From positions 1 to 58,716 of the forward strand of contig JAIKXH010000029.1 in NCBI GenBank assembly GCA_024684215.1: a stretch of 58,716 bases of DNA, in the 5' to 3' direction. A program made the translations under genes and the position numbers. Shown piece by piece: positions 42,775-51,616 of the stretch; the stretch's first letter is position 1; each line of letters begins with the position of its first letter. A model generated the notes under the pieces. The model ran no database searches, was not told where the DNA came from, and saw nothing but the letters and a program-made list of their open reading frames with translations. The stretch comes from Lachnospiraceae bacterium. GTDB taxonomy: Bacteria; Bacillota; Clostridia; Lachnospirales; Lachnospiraceae.

Positions 42775-45068
42775 ATAAACGAATTTATGACAATTCTGCG
42801 GGGCAGCACCTTTATGGTGACTGCTCCGTTTTCTTGCGTTCCAAGGATACTTATTCCCCGCTCTTTAAGCCTATTTGTCAGCTCTTTATGAGGATGGCCG
42901 TATAGGTTGCCTCGACCTGCGCTTATAAGGGCGATATTAGGACCTGCAAGGTTTAAAAATTCCTCACTTGTTGAGTACTTTGAGCCGTGGTGGGCTACCT
43001 TTAGGATTGTGAATCTTCCCTGCAACTTTTCGGCATTTATAAGATCACTAAGACTTTCCGCAAACGCCTTTTCCCCGTCTCCTTCTACATCTCCTGTAAG
43101 TATGAGACTGACCTTGTCTGAGATACTGACGTAGAAACACTCCGAAAATTCATTAGTTGAAGTAAGCTCTTTATCTTTGTCCGGGTGAAGGCAGATAAAT
43201 TCGTTTCGCCCGCTTTCAAACTCATCTCCCAAAGAAATATAAGCGACCGGAATACTCTTTTTATAAGACGCTTTCGAGCAGTTTTCTATAAGATTTTGTA
43301 CCTCTCCGGGATTTTCTTTTACCGGGCAGGGAAGTACAAGGCTTTTTACATCAATCCCCCAGGCGTCCCGGTTTTTAACTATTTCCGAGATCCCGTTAAA
43401 ATGGTCCTCGTCAGGATGAGAGATAAAGGCTGCCTTTATATTTGAAAGGCCGTAATACTTAAGGGCCGGCTTAATGACATTTTTTCCCACCTCTTTGTAG
43501 GAAGAGGATCCTCCGTCAAAGGTAAAGACTTCTCGGACATCGGACAGATATATAAAAGAATCCCCCTGCCCTACATCAAGCATTATAAGCGTATTGGGCC
43601 TGAGCCTTGGGTAAGCCATTATTAAGGGAAGCAAAAAGGCTAAAGCGGGGACAAACTTAAAATATCTTTTCGCCCTGCCTTTAAGCTTTTTATCTAAAAT
43701 TTTGTCTTTTCGCATTTTTGGGTACAAAATGACGAGAAGCCAGACAAAGTAATAAATGACAATGGATAATATGTTTTCCCGCCCCGGATTCCAGCTCCTG
43801 CCGGGAAGATTGTCGAATACGCCGCAGATAAATTCATAAAACTTAAGTACCAGATAGGCTATAGTCCCGAGAAAGCCGCCGCCGGGGATGATCATAGCGA
43901 GAAATGCGCTGATCAAAAGGGCAGATAAGAGAGGAACTATAAACAGATTCAAAAATACGCTGTAGATGGGAATTTCGAAGAAATAATACAGCATAACAGG
44001 CAGCGTGGTAAGGCTGATGGAAAGAGAGATCAAAAGGGACTGACAGATAAAATCTAAAAACCTTTTTACGTGAGAATCCTTTCTAAGCCATAAAGAGTAG
44101 GGTATGCGACTTTCTATGTCCTTTGCGCAAAGCTTTAGAGCAGGATACAAAAAGATGATTCCGCAAACCGAGCCGAAGGAGAGCAAAAATCCGCAGGAAA
44201 AAAGATCCCTCGGGTCCGGAATCAGCATAATAACGGCTACAAGTGCGAGTGAAGTCAGCTTATCGGGTGTTCTTTTAAGAACGTCTCCCAAAAGCGCGAT
44301 GAGAAACATCAAAACAGATCTTAAGGCGGGGATGCTCATGCCACTAAGAAAGGCATAGAAAACAAGAAAAAATGCCGTGCCGGCGGCAGCTGCGGGTACT
44401 TTCGCACCCAGCCTTTTAAGGGCCTCGTAAAGTCCGAGCCCAAATATGGATATGTGCAGATTTGAGATTGAAAGAATATGAGCTATACCGTTTCGGGTAT
44501 AGAGATCCTTGATCTCGGGTAGAACGCCCGCCTTATCTCCGACGGTAAGGTCGCATAGAACGGAAGCCTCCTTTTCGGGAAAGACGCTGTAGATCCTTTT
44601 CTTTAAAACAAGCCTTAATTCATACAGATTTCCGCGAATATAACTCTTTTTTCCGGAGACCTTTTTGATATCACCGCCGGTTATTTTTCCGTATATATCC
44701 TTTTCAAGATAGTATTTTCTTTTGTCAAATTCACCGGGATTAGAAGCCCGGTCATAAGCTTTAAAGCTACCGGACAGAACAATGCTTTGACCTATATATA
44801 GATCGTCACGGATGGTTTCGGAGAAGGGAAGCTTTAGCTTTTTGCCTTTAAAGGCATCAAAAAAAGTCCCGGTATCTCCCGATACCGAAATACATTTAAG
44901 AGTATAAGAGTATTCGTCTTTATCCGTGATTTGCGCGCTTATATTAAGTAGACCGAAGTCCCTGCCGGAAAGCAGAGGGCTTTTTTCTTTAGAAAAAACA
45001 CCGGAAATATTCAGACTCCCTATTATGATCACGATAAAAAGACACAAAAAAAACATCGGTCTTTTCAT
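42771..45068 (-). CDS. comEC: ComEC/Rec2-family DNA internalisation protein
   Basis: A 765-residue channel for single-stranded DNA uptake. The order is: N-terminal DUF4131-like region, Competence domain with many helices (A-H-I-L-S-I-S-N-L-H motif near 192), and a C-terminal metallo-beta-lactamase-like domain (L-D-V-G-Q-G-D, H-P-D-E-D-H, K-V-A-H-H-G-S). All three parts are complete, so it should be functional. No other competence genes are in the window. GAGGGG precedes the ATG. Tail-to-tail overlap with the MATE gene may give antisense interaction. Confidence 0.93.
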   Translation of the reverse strand: MKRPMFFLCLFIVIIIGSLNISGVFSKEKSPLLSGRDFGLLNISAQITDKDEYSYTLKCISVSGDTGTFFDAFKGKKLKLPFSETIRDDLYIGQSIVLSGSFKAYDRASNPGEFDKRKYYLEKDIYGKITGGDIKKVSGKKSYIRGNLYELRLVLKKRIYSVFPEKEASVLCDLTVGDKAGVLPEIKDLYTRNGIAHILSISNLHISIFGLGLYEALKRLGAKVPAAAAGTAFFLVFYAFLSGMSIPALRSVLMFLIALLGDVLKRTPDKLTSLALVAVIMLIPDPRDLFSCGFLLSFGSVCGIIFLYPALKLCAKDIESRIPYSLWLRKDSHVKRFLDFICQSLLISLSISLTTLPVMLYYFFEIPIYSVFLNLFIVPLLSALLISAFLAMIIPGGGFLGTIAYLVLKFYEFICGVFDNLPGRSWNPGRENILSIVIYYFVWLLVILYPKMRKDKILDKKLKGRAKRYFKFVPALAFLLPLIMAYPRLRPNTLIMLDVGQGDSFIYLSDVREVFTFDGGSSSYKEVGKNVIKPALKYYGLSNIKAAFISHPDEDHFNGISEIVKNRDAWGIDVKSLVLPCPVKENPGEVQNLIENCSKASYKKSIPVAYISLGDEFESGRNEFICLHPDKDKELTSTNEFSECFYVSISDKVSLILTGDVEGDGEKAFAESLSDLINAEKLQGRFTILKVAHHGSKYSTSEEFLNLAGPNIALISAGRGNLYGHPHKELTNRLKERGISILGTQENGAVTIKVLPRRIVINSFI

Positions 45069-45168
45069 GATTTCCCCTCAAAAAAATACTTTTAATAAAT
45101 TAATGCAAAAACTATATCCGGTCAAGTAAAAAAATAGCATAACGAATTGGTATATTTTCATAAAACTC

Positions 45169-45197
45169 TTGATACAAATGTCTAAAATTGGTAGAAT
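45169..45197 (+). promoter_or_regulatory. mscL promoter
   Basis: TTGATA (45169-45174), 17 bp and TAGAAT (45192-45197); start codon 69 nt downstream. Confidence 0.75.
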
Positions 45198-45266
45198 TAT
45201 AAAGGCTATCGTTAACGGTTCGGTAGTTAGAAACAGTTATGAACTGATTATTGGGAGGTTATTAAT

Positions 45267-45740
45267 ATGAGTGGAAAAAAACCGGCATTTTTAAACGAAT
45301 TTAAGGAATTCATCACCAGGGGCAACGTGCTTGATATGGCAGTTGGTATCATCATCGGCGGAGCATTTACCGCAATAGTAAATTCTCTTGTAAATGATAT
45401 ACTCAATCCTTTTATCAACACTATTTTCGGCGGATTCGGTTTCGACGGAATGAACATTGTCGTTAAGTTACCCTGGGTTACCCTTATGAGAAATATGGGT
45501 ATGGCTGTAGATTACCCCGTATTTGCGTTTGGAAATTTCATTTCCGCTGTTATTACATTCCTTATTACTGCACTTGCACTTTTCTTCCTTGTAAAGGGAA
45601 TCAATGCTTTGAGAAAGCTTTCTGAGAAGAAAAAGGCAGAGGAGGAGACTGCAGCTCCCACAACAAAGATGTGCCCTTATTGCCGTACCGAGATCGATAT
45701 CGAGGCTACCCGCTGCCCTCACTGCACTTCACAGTTATAA
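45267..45740 (+). CDS. mscL: MscL mechanosensitive channel with C-terminal zinc ribbon
   Basis: A 157-residue MscL, the large-conductance channel that opens on hypo-osmotic shock. The N-terminal helix and first transmembrane segment (EFKEFITRGNVLDMAVGIIIGGAF region) and the second helix (about 88-110) are standard. After the usual cytoplasmic helix a short linker leads to a zinc ribbon C136-P-Y-C139...C150-P-H-C153 that most MscL proteins lack. GGGAGG precedes the ATG. The channel part is secure; the ribbon's role is unknown. Confidence 0.94.
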   Translation: MSGKKPAFLNEFKEFITRGNVLDMAVGIIIGGAFTAIVNSLVNDILNPFINTIFGGFGFDGMNIVVKLPWVTLMRNMGMAVDYPVFAFGNFISAVITFLITALALFFLVKGINALRKLSEKKKAEEETAAPTTKMCPYCRTEIDIEATRCPHCTSQL

Positions 45741-45777
45741 TCAGCGGAAAAATATCTTAATTAACATTCTATGACTC

Positions 45778-46818
45778 ATGAAAAAATTCTATCCTTCTGC
45801 ACTGCTGGCGATGGCATGTATTTTTCTTGTCGGCTGTGGCAGCGTTAACACGAAAACTGAAGAAGGAATGCAGCAGATCAGCGCATTGCAATATAGTGAT
45901 GCGCTGGTACTTTTTGACGATGCGCAAAAAGCCGGGGAAAATCCCAGGCTTATTGCCAGAGGCAGAGGGATTGCTTATTTGGGACAGACCGACTATGAGG
46001 CTGCAAGGGATGCCTTTCTGGAATCCTTAAGCTTGTCGAAAGGCATAGTGGGTGATGTTGATTTTGACATCAATTATTATCTCGCGGATGCATATATAGG
46101 CCTTGGTGATTATGAGTCTGCCGAGGAGACTTACACCGCGATAATCGGACTTGAGAAAGAACCGAGAGCGTATTATTTAAGGGGTAAAGTCAGACTGCTT
46201 ATGGAATCATATACTCTTGCAAAGGAGGATTTTGACCGGGCGGTACAGCTTTCACCCAAAGACATCGAGATGTTTATAAACATCTACAAGGCCCTTGCCG
46301 ATAACGGATATACCCAGGCGGGGGAGGAATATTTAAACTTTGCTCTTTCCGAGGGAGGAAAGACCATTTCTTCGCTTAACGAAGGAAAAATTTATTATTA
46401 TCTGGGCCGGTACCAGACGGCGGCGGCTTCTTTGGAGGAGGCCAGAAGCGCGAACGGTGATGATGCCGAAGCATCCTTGTATCTGGGCAGATCCTACGAG
46501 GCTGTCGGTGAATACAATTATGCTTCAAATGTTTATGAGAGTTATTTGGCCAGAAAACCTGATGCCGCTGCAGTGTATAATCAGCTTGCACTCTGCAAAA
46601 TGGCTATGGGTGATTATGAAGGTGCGCTTGAGAGCATTCAGTCCGGAATGCAGACGGGCGATCAGACATGTATGAAAAGCCTCAGTTTTAACGAGATTGT
46701 AGCATACGAATATCTCGGAGAATTCAAAAAGGCGCAGGCACTTATAAATGCATATCTGGATGGGTATCCTGCAGACGAGGAAGCCCTCAGAGAACAGATA
46801 TTTTTACAGACAAGATAA
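45778..46818 (+). CDS. TPR-repeat lipoprotein
   Basis: A 346-residue exported lipoprotein with signal peptide and lipobox L-V-G-C20. It is followed by about seven tetratricopeptide repeats (for example A-Y-I-G-L-G-D-Y-E-S-A-E-E-T-Y and D-Y-E-G-A-L-E-S-I-Q). It probably scaffolds protein contacts on the outer face of the membrane. No recognisable enzyme domain is seen. The ATG lacks an obvious Shine-Dalgarno. pyrF begins 18 nt after it. Confidence 0.85.
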   Translation: MKKFYPSALLAMACIFLVGCGSVNTKTEEGMQQISALQYSDALVLFDDAQKAGENPRLIARGRGIAYLGQTDYEAARDAFLESLSLSKGIVGDVDFDINYYLADAYIGLGDYESAEETYTAIIGLEKEPRAYYLRGKVRLLMESYTLAKEDFDRAVQLSPKDIEMFINIYKALADNGYTQAGEEYLNFALSEGGKTISSLNEGKIYYYLGRYQTAAASLEEARSANGDDAEASLYLGRSYEAVGEYNYASNVYESYLARKPDAAAVYNQLALCKMAMGDYEGALESIQSGMQTGDQTCMKSLSFNEIVAYEYLGEFKKAQALINAYLDGYPADEEALREQIFLQTR

Positions 46819-46836
46819 AATTTAAAGGAATTGATT

Positions 46837-47763
46837 ATGATTAATAAGCTTATTGAAAAAATTGAAAAAACCCAGGCTCCGATAGTTGTGGGACTTGATC
46901 CCATGATGAAATTCGTTCCTGAATATATACAAAAGAAAGCTTTTTCCGAACTCGGAGAGACATTGGAAGGAGCTGCAGAAGCTATCTGGCAGTACAACAA
47001 AGGAATCGTTGATGCCATTTACGACCTTGTGCCCGCCGTAAAGCCCCAGGTTGCTATGTATGAGCAGTTTGGTATTCCCGGAATGATTGCTTTTAAAAAG
47101 ACTGTTGATTACTGCAAGGAAAAAGGTCTTGTAGTTATCGGAGACATTAAAAGAGGAGATATTGGTTCCACTTCCGAAGCATACGCGGTAGGACACCTCG
47201 GAAAGGTAGCTGTCGGATCGAATTCATTCTACGGATTTGATGAGGACTTTGTTACCGTAAATCCTTATCTTGGTTCGGACGGTGTCAATCCTTTTATCAA
47301 GATCTGCGCTGAGGAAAAGAAGGGACTTTTCATTCTTGTAAAGACCTCAAATCCCTCAAGCGGAGAGTTCCAGGACAGAATCTGTGACGGCAGACCTTTA
47401 TACGAGCTTGTCGGAGAAAAGGTTGCCGAGTGGGGCAGTAGCTGCATGGGAGACAAATACAGCTATGTGGGAGCCGTTGTGGGCGCTACATATCCCGAGC
47501 AGGGCAAAATCCTTCGCAAGATCATGCCCAAATCATTTATTCTTGTTCCCGGTTACGGAGCGCAGGGCGGAAAGGGCGCAGACCTTGTACACTTCTTTAA
47601 TGAGGATGGTCTGGGCGCTATCATCAATTCATCCAGAGGAATTATCGCCGCATATAAACAAGAGCAGTACGCAAAATTTGGAGAGACCGGATATGCGGAT
47701 GCTTCGAGGGCAGCAGTGCTTGCTATGAAGGAAGATATAAAGCAGGCGCTTGAGAGCCGCTAA
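46837..47763 (+). CDS. pyrF: orotidine 5'-phosphate decarboxylase (type 2)
   Basis: A 308-residue OMP decarboxylase of the longer PyrF type. It converts OMP to UMP in de novo pyrimidine synthesis. Active-site motif V-I-G-D-I-K-R-G-D-I-G-S-T carries the catalytic Lys and Asp, and the phosphate loop V-P-G-Y-G-A-Q-G-G is present. ATG 46837 with AAAGGA (46824-46829) is preferred to the TTG at 46831. It is unlinked to pyrD or pyrE here. Its product feeds PyrH. Confidence 0.94.
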   Translation: MINKLIEKIEKTQAPIVVGLDPMMKFVPEYIQKKAFSELGETLEGAAEAIWQYNKGIVDAIYDLVPAVKPQVAMYEQFGIPGMIAFKKTVDYCKEKGLVVIGDIKRGDIGSTSEAYAVGHLGKVAVGSNSFYGFDEDFVTVNPYLGSDGVNPFIKICAEEKKGLFILVKTSNPSSGEFQDRICDGRPLYELVGEKVAEWGSSCMGDKYSYVGAVVGATYPEQGKILRKIMPKSFILVPGYGAQGGKGADLVHFFNEDGLGAIINSSRGIIAAYKQEQYAKFGETGYADASRAAVLAMKEDIKQALESR

Positions 47764-47814
47764 CCACCAAAAGAGATGCATTTCAGGCATTATGCGCTTT
47801 ATGAATGTTTATTC

Positions 47815-47892
47815 GAGTATTTAATTTGAATAATAAAATATGAGTATTTAGTTCGAGTATTAAGTCTGAATACTTAGTTTGAGTATAGAAGA
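47815..47892. repeat. 13-bp tandem repeats upstream of the FAD gene
   Basis: Units beginning GAGTAT/GAATA recur at 47815, 47828, 47842, 47855, 47868 and 47881. The period is 13 bp (one 14), with consensus GAGTATTTAGTTY and decay at both ends. It occupies most of the intergenic region before the gene at 47917, so it may be a protein-binding array or a contingency-type repeat affecting promoter spacing. Confidence 0.65.
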
Positions 47893-47916
47893 AGACTTGT
47901 TATAAGGAGTACGCTG

Positions 47917-49290
47917 ATGAAATATGACGTAATAATAATAGGTGCCGGCCCCGGCGGTATTTTCTCCGCTTATGAGCTGACAAAAAAAGCACCTAATCTT
48001 AAAGTAGCGGTATTCGAGACCGGTTATCCCTTAGAGGAGCGCCACTGTCCCATTGACGGTGACAAAGTAAAATCATGTATAAAATGTAAGACCTGTGCCA
48101 TTATGAACGGATTTGGCGGTGCGGGAGCTTTCTCTGACGGTAAATATAATATTACCAACGATTTCGGAGGAACTCTCCATGAATACATCGGTAAACAAAA
48201 GGCACTTGAGCTTATGAACTATGTTGATGAGATCAATGTTTCTCACGGTGGAGAAAACACACATATGTTTACAACCGCGGGCAGCGAATTTAAAAAGCTT
48301 TGCATGCAAAATAAGCTGACCCTTCTCGATGCTTCCGTGAGACATTTGGGAACCGATATCAACTATATCGTTCTCGGAAAGCTTTATGATGAGCTCAAGG
48401 ACAAGGTTGACTTTAAATTCAAGACTCCCGTAAGCGATATCGAACAGACCGAGGGAGGATATAAAGTTATATACGGCGAGGGCGAATTCGACGAGTGTAA
48501 AAAGTGCGTCGTCTCCGTCGGAAGAAGCGGATCTAAGTGGATGGAGAGCGTCTGCAAAAAGATGGGAATCCCCACAAGCTCCAACCGTGTTGATATAGGT
48601 GTCAGAGTGGAGATCCCCGCTGAGATCTTCTCACACCTTACAGATAAACTCTATGAGAGTAAGATCGTTTACCGTACCGCTAAATTTGAGGATGCGGTTA
48701 GAACATTCTGTATGAATCCCAACGGTATCGTTGTTAATGAGAACACCAACGGAATCGTTACAGTTAACGGACACAGCTTTGAGGATCCTTCCAAAAAGAC
48801 CAATAATACCAACTTTGCGCTTCTTGTTGCAAAGCATTTTTCAGAGCCTTTCAAGGATTCAAACGGATACGGTGAATCAATCGCCAGACTTTCAAATATG
48901 CTTGGAGGCGGTGTAATCGTACAGCGTTTCGGAGATCTCGAGAGAGGAAGAAGAAGTAATCAGAAGCGTATTGACGAGGGAACCATACAGCCCACACTTG
49001 CGGCTACTCCCGGTGATCTTTCGCTTGTTCTTCCCAAGAGAATTCTTGACGGAATCATTGAGATGATATACGCGCTCGACCGTATTGCTCCGGGTACCGC
49101 CAATGACGATACACTTCTCTATGGCGTAGAGGTTAAATTCTACAATATGGAAGTTAAATTAAACGAACGCCTTGAGTGCAATTACCCCGGCCTCTTTATC
49201 ATAGGAGACGGAAGCGGTGTTACTCATTCGCTTTCACATGCATCTGCCAGCGGCGTATATGTAGCGGACATAATTGCAGAAGAGTCATAA
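47917..49290 (+). CDS. FAD-dependent dehydrogenase (COG2509-like)
   Basis: A 457-residue flavoprotein. The dinucleotide-binding motif G8-A-G-P-G-G occupies the N-terminus, and a C-terminal I-G-D-G-S-G-V-T-H-S motif completes the FAD site. A cysteine-rich insert at about 44-63 (C-P-I-D-G-D-K-V-K-S-C-I-K-C-K-T-C) could hold an iron-sulfur cluster or metal. Family members are described only as uncharacterised FAD-utilising dehydrogenases. AAGGAG (47904-47909) precedes the ATG. The upstream region is the 13-bp repeat array. Confidence 0.85.
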   Translation: MKYDVIIIGAGPGGIFSAYELTKKAPNLKVAVFETGYPLEERHCPIDGDKVKSCIKCKTCAIMNGFGGAGAFSDGKYNITNDFGGTLHEYIGKQKALELMNYVDEINVSHGGENTHMFTTAGSEFKKLCMQNKLTLLDASVRHLGTDINYIVLGKLYDELKDKVDFKFKTPVSDIEQTEGGYKVIYGEGEFDECKKCVVSVGRSGSKWMESVCKKMGIPTSSNRVDIGVRVEIPAEIFSHLTDKLYESKIVYRTAKFEDAVRTFCMNPNGIVVNENTNGIVTVNGHSFEDPSKKTNNTNFALLVAKHFSEPFKDSNGYGESIARLSNMLGGGVIVQRFGDLERGRRSNQKRIDEGTIQPTLAATPGDLSLVLPKRILDGIIEMIYALDRIAPGTANDDTLLYGVEVKFYNMEVKLNERLECNYPGLFIIGDGSGVTHSLSHASASGVYVADIIAEES

Positions 49291-49387
49291 AAAATATATA
49301 CTTTTGTAATATTTTATGATAAAATGATAACACTTGTGTCACTTTTGGTGTTATTATTATAGTTGACAGCTACGAAAGGTGAGTTAT

Positions 49388-49864
49388 ATGCAAGAAAACG
49401 ATACCGAATATATGAGAGAAAAAATGGCGGAGTATCGCAGAGAGCTGGAACCTCTTGTGCGTTACCTTCCCTGGTTTGAACAGGCTTCAGGAAAGACTGC
49501 GTCCTCAATGTACAGGGGAAACGGACTTGACGGTCCCGGAGCACTTGCTGTTCCCGTATATGATGCGACACTTATGTCGTTTATAAAAGAGGCGTCTGCG
49601 TCCGCTCTCATGGATAGAAACTATTTATATGTTTTTACCCGTAAAAATATCAAAACTCCCGAGGATGAGAGAAAAGCTATCGCGGAATGCGATTACAGGA
49701 ATTGGGATATTTTGTGCGGTATATTGTCAAAGTATGTGCTTGGCGGCAGGACCAGAGCGGTTCTGTGGAGTCAGGGCGTATCTGAGAGGATTTTTTATCT
49801 GTGCGTTTCAAAGATGCTTGAAATTGTTACAGAGTGGAATGCAGAGAGAAATCTTACGAGATAG
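49388..49864 (+). CDS. DUF6508-like protein
   Basis: A 158-residue soluble protein resembling DUF6508 members. It shows Y-L-P-W-F, P-V-Y-D-A-T-L-M-S-F, a L-M-D-R-N-Y-L-Y-V-F strand and G-I-L-S-K-Y-V-L-G-G. No catalytic motif can be pointed to and the function is unknown. The start is ATG 49388 with GAAAGG (49374-49379) upstream; a GTG at 49379 would overlap that site. Confidence 0.7.
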   Translation: MQENDTEYMREKMAEYRRELEPLVRYLPWFEQASGKTASSMYRGNGLDGPGALAVPVYDATLMSFIKEASASALMDRNYLYVFTRKNIKTPEDERKAIAECDYRNWDILCGILSKYVLGGRTRAVLWSQGVSERIFYLCVSKMLEIVTEWNAERNLTR

Positions 49865-49940
49865 TTTTGCTGTTGAATTGTTATTTTGATTAATATTTGA
49901 GGATTTGATATACAGACTTAAAGAAGGGGATTTTCCGTAA

Positions 49941-50534
49941 ATGGGTGACAAATCGGTCAGGAAAAAGCAGTACATTATAGAGAAAGCACGTGAGGTATTT
50001 GCCCAGAAGGGTTATAAGGACGTAACCATGAAGGACATTGTTGATGCTTGCGAGATCAGCCGTGGTGGCTTGTATTTATATTTTGATTCAACCAGATCGC
50101 TTTTTCTTGAGATACTTAAAAAAGAACAGGAAAGCGAAGATATATTTAACGGCAGGGTTTCAGAGGATTCTACCGCAGCAGAGATTCTTGTTATGTTCCT
50201 TGTAGAGCAGAAAAAGGAGATCCTTCGCAAGAGAAATTCTCTTATTAAGGCTACTTATGAATTCTATTTCCAGGAGAGACCTGAGCGTAAGGAAGATTCT
50301 TACAAAAAGGATTACGATTCCGCTCAAAAGGTATTGCAGAGGGTTATAGAGATAGGTGTTGAGAGTGACGAGCTTATCTGCGATAAACCCGGGGAAGCGG
50401 CTACAAATATTATGTTGGTCCTTGAAGGATTAAAGATTATGTCTCTGACTATCGGAATTTCAGCAGAGATGATAGATAAGCAGTTTATCTATATCTTAAA
50501 TACCCTTGGTGTTGAGGACAAATCCGAAAACTAA
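49941..50534 (+). CDS. TetR/AcrR-family transcriptional regulator
   Basis: A 197-residue TetR regulator. The N-terminal HTH is typical (I-I-E-K-A-R-E-V-F-A-Q-K-G-Y-K-D-V-T-M, then D-I-V-D-A-C-E-I-S-R-G-G-L-Y-L-Y-F). The ligand domain is unassigned. It lies between DUF6508 and an AstE/AspA-like pair and ends at a terminator, so its target may be local but is not shown. Confidence 0.9.
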   Translation: MGDKSVRKKQYIIEKAREVFAQKGYKDVTMKDIVDACEISRGGLYLYFDSTRSLFLEILKKEQESEDIFNGRVSEDSTAAEILVMFLVEQKKEILRKRNSLIKATYEFYFQERPERKEDSYKKDYDSAQKVLQRVIEIGVESDELICDKPGEAATNIMLVLEGLKIMSLTIGISAEMIDKQFIYILNTLGVEDKSEN

Positions 50535-50562
50535 TCATAAAAGCTTTATATAACGTAAAAAC

Positions 50563-50591
50563 AGGCAGGAGGTTTTTCTCCTGCTTTTTTC
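50563..50591 (+). terminator. intrinsic terminator after the TetR gene
   Basis: GCAGGAG (50565-50571) pairs with CTCCTGC (50578-50584) and is followed by six T. Confidence 0.88.
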
Positions 50592-50613
50592 GCTTTATGG
50601 CTTGAGGTGGAAG

Positions 50614-51549
50614 ATGAAAGAGATTGTACTTGAATATGAGCTCCCTGTGGGAGAGAAATTAACAATATACAGAAACAGAATAATGCCATGTTCGGAGATA
50701 AATTCTCCCGGCAGAATATCCATAGTCAGCGGAACTCACGGTGATGAACTTGAGGGGCAGTACATATGCTATGAGCTGGCAAGAAGGATAGCCTTAGAGC
50801 CTGAAAATCTCATGGGAATTGTAGATATTTATCCCGCTATAAATCCTTTCGGAATTGATATGGCCAGCAAAAACAGTCCTCTTTTTAACAGGGATTTAAA
50901 CAGGTCATTCCCCGGCAGCAGCTCCGGAGACCTTATTGACAGGGTGACAAGCGGAGTTGTAGAAAGTGTTCTCGGATCGGATCTATGTTTGGATATCCAT
51001 GCCAGTGATATCTTTGTCAGAGAGATACCACAGGTAAGATTAAGCGAGGACTTTGCGGATAATCTGCTTCCTTTTGCAAAGCTTACAAATGCGGATATGA
51101 TATGGATGAATGCTACCGCAACGGTGCATGAGTCCACGCTTGCCCATTCACTTAATATACTTGGAGTACCTACCATGGTTATAGAGATGGGACAGGGACA
51201 TCAGATAAACAAACCATACGGTGACCAGATAGTGGACGGGATTTTTAATATAATGTGTGAGCTTGGAATGTGGATGGGTACAAGACCGAGGACTCAGCTC
51301 CCAGCCATATCGAGTGATGGTTCGGTAGAATTTATCAGAAGCGAAAAAGCCGGAATATTTATCCCGCTTACCGAGCACAACCATTTCGTTAAAGCAGGAG
51401 ATATCATAGGCGAGATATTTGATCCTTTTATCGGAGAAAAGCTTATGGATGTTGTTTCGGAACAGCCCGGACTTTTATTTACTCAGAGAATATATCCGGT
51501 GGTTAGCGAAGGCGACCTGCTTGCAAGAATTTTAACCGGAGCGTTCTAA
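50614..51549 (+). CDS. succinylglutamate desuccinylase/aspartoacylase-like metallohydrolase
   Basis: A 311-residue M14-like AstE/AspA protein. Zinc ligands H42-G-D-E45 and H129 (L-D-I-H-A-S), the substrate arginine block N-R-D-L-N-R-S-F-P-G and catalytic-type E191 (M-V-I-E-M) are intact, so it should be an active hydrolase of N-acyl amino acids or a carboxypeptidase. A C-terminal beta-rich domain (G-D-I-I-G-E-I-F-D-P-F) is typical. ATG 50614 is chosen over the TTG at 50602. The next gene is a paralogue that has lost these residues. Confidence 0.85.
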   Translation: MKEIVLEYELPVGEKLTIYRNRIMPCSEINSPGRISIVSGTHGDELEGQYICYELARRIALEPENLMGIVDIYPAINPFGIDMASKNSPLFNRDLNRSFPGSSSGDLIDRVTSGVVESVLGSDLCLDIHASDIFVREIPQVRLSEDFADNLLPFAKLTNADMIWMNATATVHESTLAHSLNILGVPTMVIEMGQGHQINKPYGDQIVDGIFNIMCELGMWMGTRPRTQLPAISSDGSVEFIRSEKAGIFIPLTEHNHFVKAGDIIGEIFDPFIGEKLMDVVSEQPGLLFTQRIYPVVSEGDLLARILTGAF

Positions 51550-51573
51550 AACAGTACCGAAAAATATTCTGTG

Positions 51574-51602
51574 TCCGATTATGTATAATAATTAAAATCG
51601 GA
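51574..51602. promoter_or_regulatory. inverted repeat flanking a TATAAT before the pseudoenzyme gene
   Basis: TCCGATT (51574-51580) and AATCGGA (51596-51602) are perfect inverted repeats on either side of TATAAT (51584-51589). This could be an operator over a promoter -10; no clear -35 is found. Confidence 0.35.
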
Positions 51603-51616
51603 AGTGTGGTGGAGAT

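Noticed and set aside
47815-47892. CRISPR array
   Set aside because: Units are 13 bp, abut each other and have no spacers.
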